A DNA stretch of 22,324 bases from Plakobranchus ocellatus. Lineage: Eukaryota; Mollusca; Gastropoda; Plakobranchidae. Numbering within the stretch: position 1 is the stretch's first letter; each line of letters opens with the position of its first letter. Below, in pieces: positions 19,063 through 22,324 of this stretch. The notes beneath the pieces are model-generated. The model had not been told where the DNA came from. It made no database searches and saw only the letters and a list, made by a program, of their open reading frames with translations. A program made the translations under genes and the position numbers. Where the stretch lies: assembly GCA_019648995.1 (NCBI GenBank), contig BLXT01000662.1, forward strand, positions 45,614 to 67,937, written 5' to 3'.

Positions 19063-21689
19063 TAAAACATCAAAACTTTGGCAATGGAACTTTGCCGCTT
19101 ACCTTTTTGTTCAGAAATTGAGTTTTTATTTATTTTTGTGTGCATGGGTTACGTAAGTAATCAAGTTTTCAAAATAATTATTTGGATCTAACTAAAGGAA
19201 ATGAGAGGACAATCATGAAAGTCTGATAAATTGCCATACAAACAAATTCTGTTTATTGTGGCAGAGGACTAAAACATTCAAATGAATGTTTAACACTTTT
19301 TTTTTCTGAATAGAATGGGTTTAATCAGATTTTATGTTCAAACAATTTGAGTATCTTCTCTTGTTGACTTCATAACTCGGCCATGTTGAGGGGTGAAAAT
19401 AGGTTTTTCAAAAACTTACTCGTATGCACATAATGCCAAATCATCTCTATTCCTCCAACTTGTTCCGGGAAGCATAGCTTATGTAACACAACATAAAATA
19501 GAATGCAAGACAGTGATACATTCTCTAAACTATTTAGAGAGGAGAAATATCGGACACCAGCGTGTGAGTTAAAGCGTGACTTTGGCATTTCACTGCTGAC
19601 AACCAATACAAAGATTGGAGAAAAGGTAAAAAATATTACCAAATGATTATCTGTATCATCAAAAGTATAATTTAAACGGATGAAAATGTCTATTTCAAGC
19701 ATGAAATTTTATTTTTTTGGAAACTTTGATATGTGCAGGCATCCACCTTAGGTTGGTGTCTGTCATGTAACCAACCAGTCCACTCTTTTATGACATCAGG
19801 CTTTTTATTTTAGGCTATTCATCAATAGACGACTGGATCATATAGCAAAAAAGTCCCTGCAGATTTTTTTATGATTGTGCTGTGAACAAACTTCTCAGTC
19901 TTTTGGACTTTTTTCATTATTATTTGTGCTGTTTGTCATAGGAAATTTTAGTATTTTAAGTCACTGAATGTACATTCTTTCATATTTTATTTAATTTAAA
20001 ATCACTAAAAAGTGTTCGGTCAACATGCATAGGGCATTTCGTAAAGTCTGCTCCTTATAGTTCCATTCCTAGTGTTCCATTTCTGGAAGTTTTTTTTTTA
20101 ACACAACGTACGAGTTACCATTTTAAGCAAATGGCTTGAAGAGAGCAAATTTAAAAAATATCATTTCAGGAAAAAATATTAACCATTGTTACTTTTTTGT
20201 GTATGGTGAAGCTGGAATTAGAGCATTAGGTATATCATCTGTAGACACTTTCTGTTTGGAGGTTGAGTCAGAATGTAATGATTTTCTCGCCATTGTGTGC
20301 CAAGAATTATCTAGCTCTGGAAGAAATAATGCGTAATACGAGACAAAACAATTGCATTGAGCATGAAACCAATTTTATCTTTCGTGGATTTCTATTTAGT
20401 GGGCCGAGAGAGAGAGAAAAGGGCAGGGACGGAAATAGAGACACATGCAGACAGAAAGGGGGCGAAAAATGGGGCTAGGGAGAAAAAATTTAACAGCACT
20501 GCCTGCTAGATTTCCGCTGTTTTGTTCATTCCATCAGCGTGTTAGAGATACAACTGATAGAGAAAAGGAGTAACTGTATAAAAGATAGAGAGGTAATAAT
20601 AATAGAAGCGTCAGATGGAGCTTTGAACAGTTCTGAATACTGAATTTTGAAGTGTTTATGTTTTGTATTTGTTTTTCATTTTCAAAATATGTATTAATAA
20701 AAAAAATCTCTTGACTTAAATTGCATAGAAATCTAAAACTGAAAGCACTTAATTTCAATACATTTTCTTTTCTTTAGGTGCCTTGTCTTGAACAGATATT
20801 CGCGATCATGTTCCACTCAAACTAATACATATTGGCTGCCCCAAAAAAGAATACTATTGATGAAGTGGTTTGAAACTACCCCATTAATCTGTTGCTTTCA
20901 TCACTATTTATAGTCCAACATTGGCTGTCAGCCGGATACGCCCACTATCTTTTCTTTCTTTTTCTTAAAAAAAAGCGAAGCAACTGTTGATATCTTTTGT
21001 GAAATGAAATATATTAATTACATAATAGCATAAAATCCTTGAACAAACTAGAGCATCAGTAAGTTTAAAAAAGGCATAGAAAATATTGAGGAACACCTTC
21101 TAAACAGAAAGAAGTAGAACACATGTTAAAGTATTGATAAACGATTAGATGGAAAGATGAAATTACATAGGTTTTGGATTGATATTTGAATAAGGAGTTT
21201 TTTTTAAAGAGTCGAATCAAATGGTTCGTTGAAGATTGATTGTCATTGATCTTGCAATATTTTCTTCTATTTATTTATATGGCTACATAATATACACATG
21301 GATTTTTCCAATAGAATTAACATTTACTTTGGATTGATTTTAAAGAATTTAATATTTGGATAAACAACATTTATTTTACAATTTTATACATATTCTTGTG
21401 TAATGTCTTATTTTCAGAGATATTCTTTGCGTTCTTGTATTATACAAAAGTATCAAAATTGGCACGAAAAAAGTGACAGATTTTATGTTAATGACATTCG
21501 TTCCTTTTTAAAATTTTTCCATTCGAAATGCTGAGTTGTCCTTTCCCATGTTGCTACTGAAATCCTCGGAACCTAAGGCATAACTGTTCTTTCCGTTTTT
21601 CTTTGTCCTAGGGAAAAAATGAAATCAATTTGTTAAAATGTTGGTTGGGTTTGAATTTTGTTCACAAAACCCTTCCACTAAAAAGAGAT
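19063..21689. other. Stretch without a recognisable gene
   Basis: AT-rich sequence. The longest ORF is 110 codons on the - strand (19370-19702), without a recognisable domain. A purine-rich GAGAGAGAGAAAAGGG segment lies at 20404-20485. A small inverted repeat, GGTTGGT/ACCAACC, lies at 19751-19776. I looked for further ABC-transporter exons here and found none. Confidence 0.4.
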
Positions 21690-21765
21690 TTAAAGTTTTA
21701 GGCCTCTTCAGGTGAGTATGTCGTGGGCGGGCTCGAATTCGAACTCGCTGGCCACCCAGCCACCA
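21690..21765 (-). mobile_element. Decayed copy of SINE family 2
   Basis: On the - strand an A-box-like TGGCTGGGTGGC (21762-21751) is followed by overlapping B-box-like candidates, AGTTCGAATTC (21745-21735) and AATTCGAGCCC (21739-21729). The body then reads GAGGCCTAAAAC (21706-21695). The body order and spacing fit the copies at 7375 and 13594, with AGTATG and GGCGGG shared with the latter. The A-to-B distance is too short, so the head has lost bases. Confidence 0.5.
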
Positions 21766-22324
21766 TCGCATCGTAGCATTAATATAATATCATCTTCAGG
21801 TACATGAATAATTATGACTACGAAACAAGGCTTGGCCTTGAGCAATTGTAATTTCATCATCACCATCCTTATCACTGTGATTGTCGCTAGGATCAACACA
21901 ACCACAAATAATATCAATGCTGGGGACAAGTTTGTTTCCTTTAATAAGGCCTCCGTATTAGACTGTACAGATCTATTACTTTAGTTATAAACCTAAGTCT
22001 TTTTACGTCGTCCTAGTGTCAATCAGAAAACAGCATAATCATTATGTATAATCGCCGGACATGTTGAGTCTTTCTGTAAGACCTTGTCTAAAAAGTTTTA
22101 ACAAGATTTTCGTAACAAAGCTTTGAAAATCCTTAGGCTCTAATAAACTAAGATTTGAAATCAATGACCTTGAACAACAAGAGAAAAAAAACTGTCAAAA
22201 AAAAAAACAACAACAAAAAAAAAAAAGCAAAGTAAAAATGGAAAAGCAAACATCTATCGAGCGAGACAGGAAGAAGATGGAAAGGACGGTCTTAGAACAC
22301 AATGATGCATTTTGAAGAGTGTAT
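21766..22324. other. Stretch without a recognisable gene; A-rich tract at 22187-22226
   Basis: Short ATG/CATCATCACC-type runs near 21855-21885, then plain AT-rich sequence. An A-rich tract with C interruptions (AACAACAAC) spans about 22187-22226. The 73-codon - strand ORF at 21708-21929 overlaps the SINE piece and is not credible. Confidence 0.4.

Noticed and set aside
19751..19776. GGTTGGT/ACCAACC inverted repeat as an element end
   Set aside because: Seven-bp arms at this spacing are expected by chance in 22 kb.

Overview
This is an AT-rich, gene-poor stretch of animal nuclear DNA. There are no operons, no long open reading frames, and one run of Ns (10817-11011). Simple-sequence repeats, tRNA-derived SINE pieces and stop-ridden LINE pieces are plentiful, and one short exon-like block sits behind a canonical splice acceptor. 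The repeat mix (RTE-type LINE with relatives in lophotrochozoans and cnidarians, tRNA-SINEs, long AG/CT tracts, scattered CTAGATCT-type motifs) makes me favour a mollusc, perhaps a heterobranch snail. That assignment is inference from memory and has low certainty.

Layout. 1-24 is a TAC microsatellite. 508-775 is a tRNA-derived SINE on the + strand. 787-2690 is a decayed RTE-clade LINE (endonuclease, linker, front of the reverse transcriptase), with a polymerase core that seems deleted and an Ile-codon microsatellite inside the endonuclease. 2691-4190 holds no recognisable gene. 4195-4650 is a minisatellite of about eight 59-bp units whose reverse strand resembles a tRNA A box. 5842-6540 contains two hairpin-forming inverted repeats. 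6783-7060 is a diverged 139-bp tandem duplication. 7375-7535 is a second SINE family on the - strand, with truncated relatives at 13594-13650 and 21690-21765. 8222-8371 and 17098-17345 (both - strand) are C-terminal LINE fragments. 9305-9390 and 9826-9893 are further tRNA-like heads. 11998-13191 is rich in GA tracts, with one G-quadruplex motif. 14959-14999 is a perfect 12-bp hairpin. 18941-19062 encodes a Walker A segment like that of ABCC (MRP4-type) transporters.

Interpretation. The window looks like intron or intergenic DNA filled by successive retroelement insertions. The only trace of a host gene is the ABC-transporter block, and its Walker A Ser/Thr is Phe, so it may be a dead exon. 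If it is live, much of the window could be intron of a large ABCC gene. I did not find a new biological system. The most unusual features are the A-box-like minisatellite, the codon-derived microsatellite, and the three inverted repeats.
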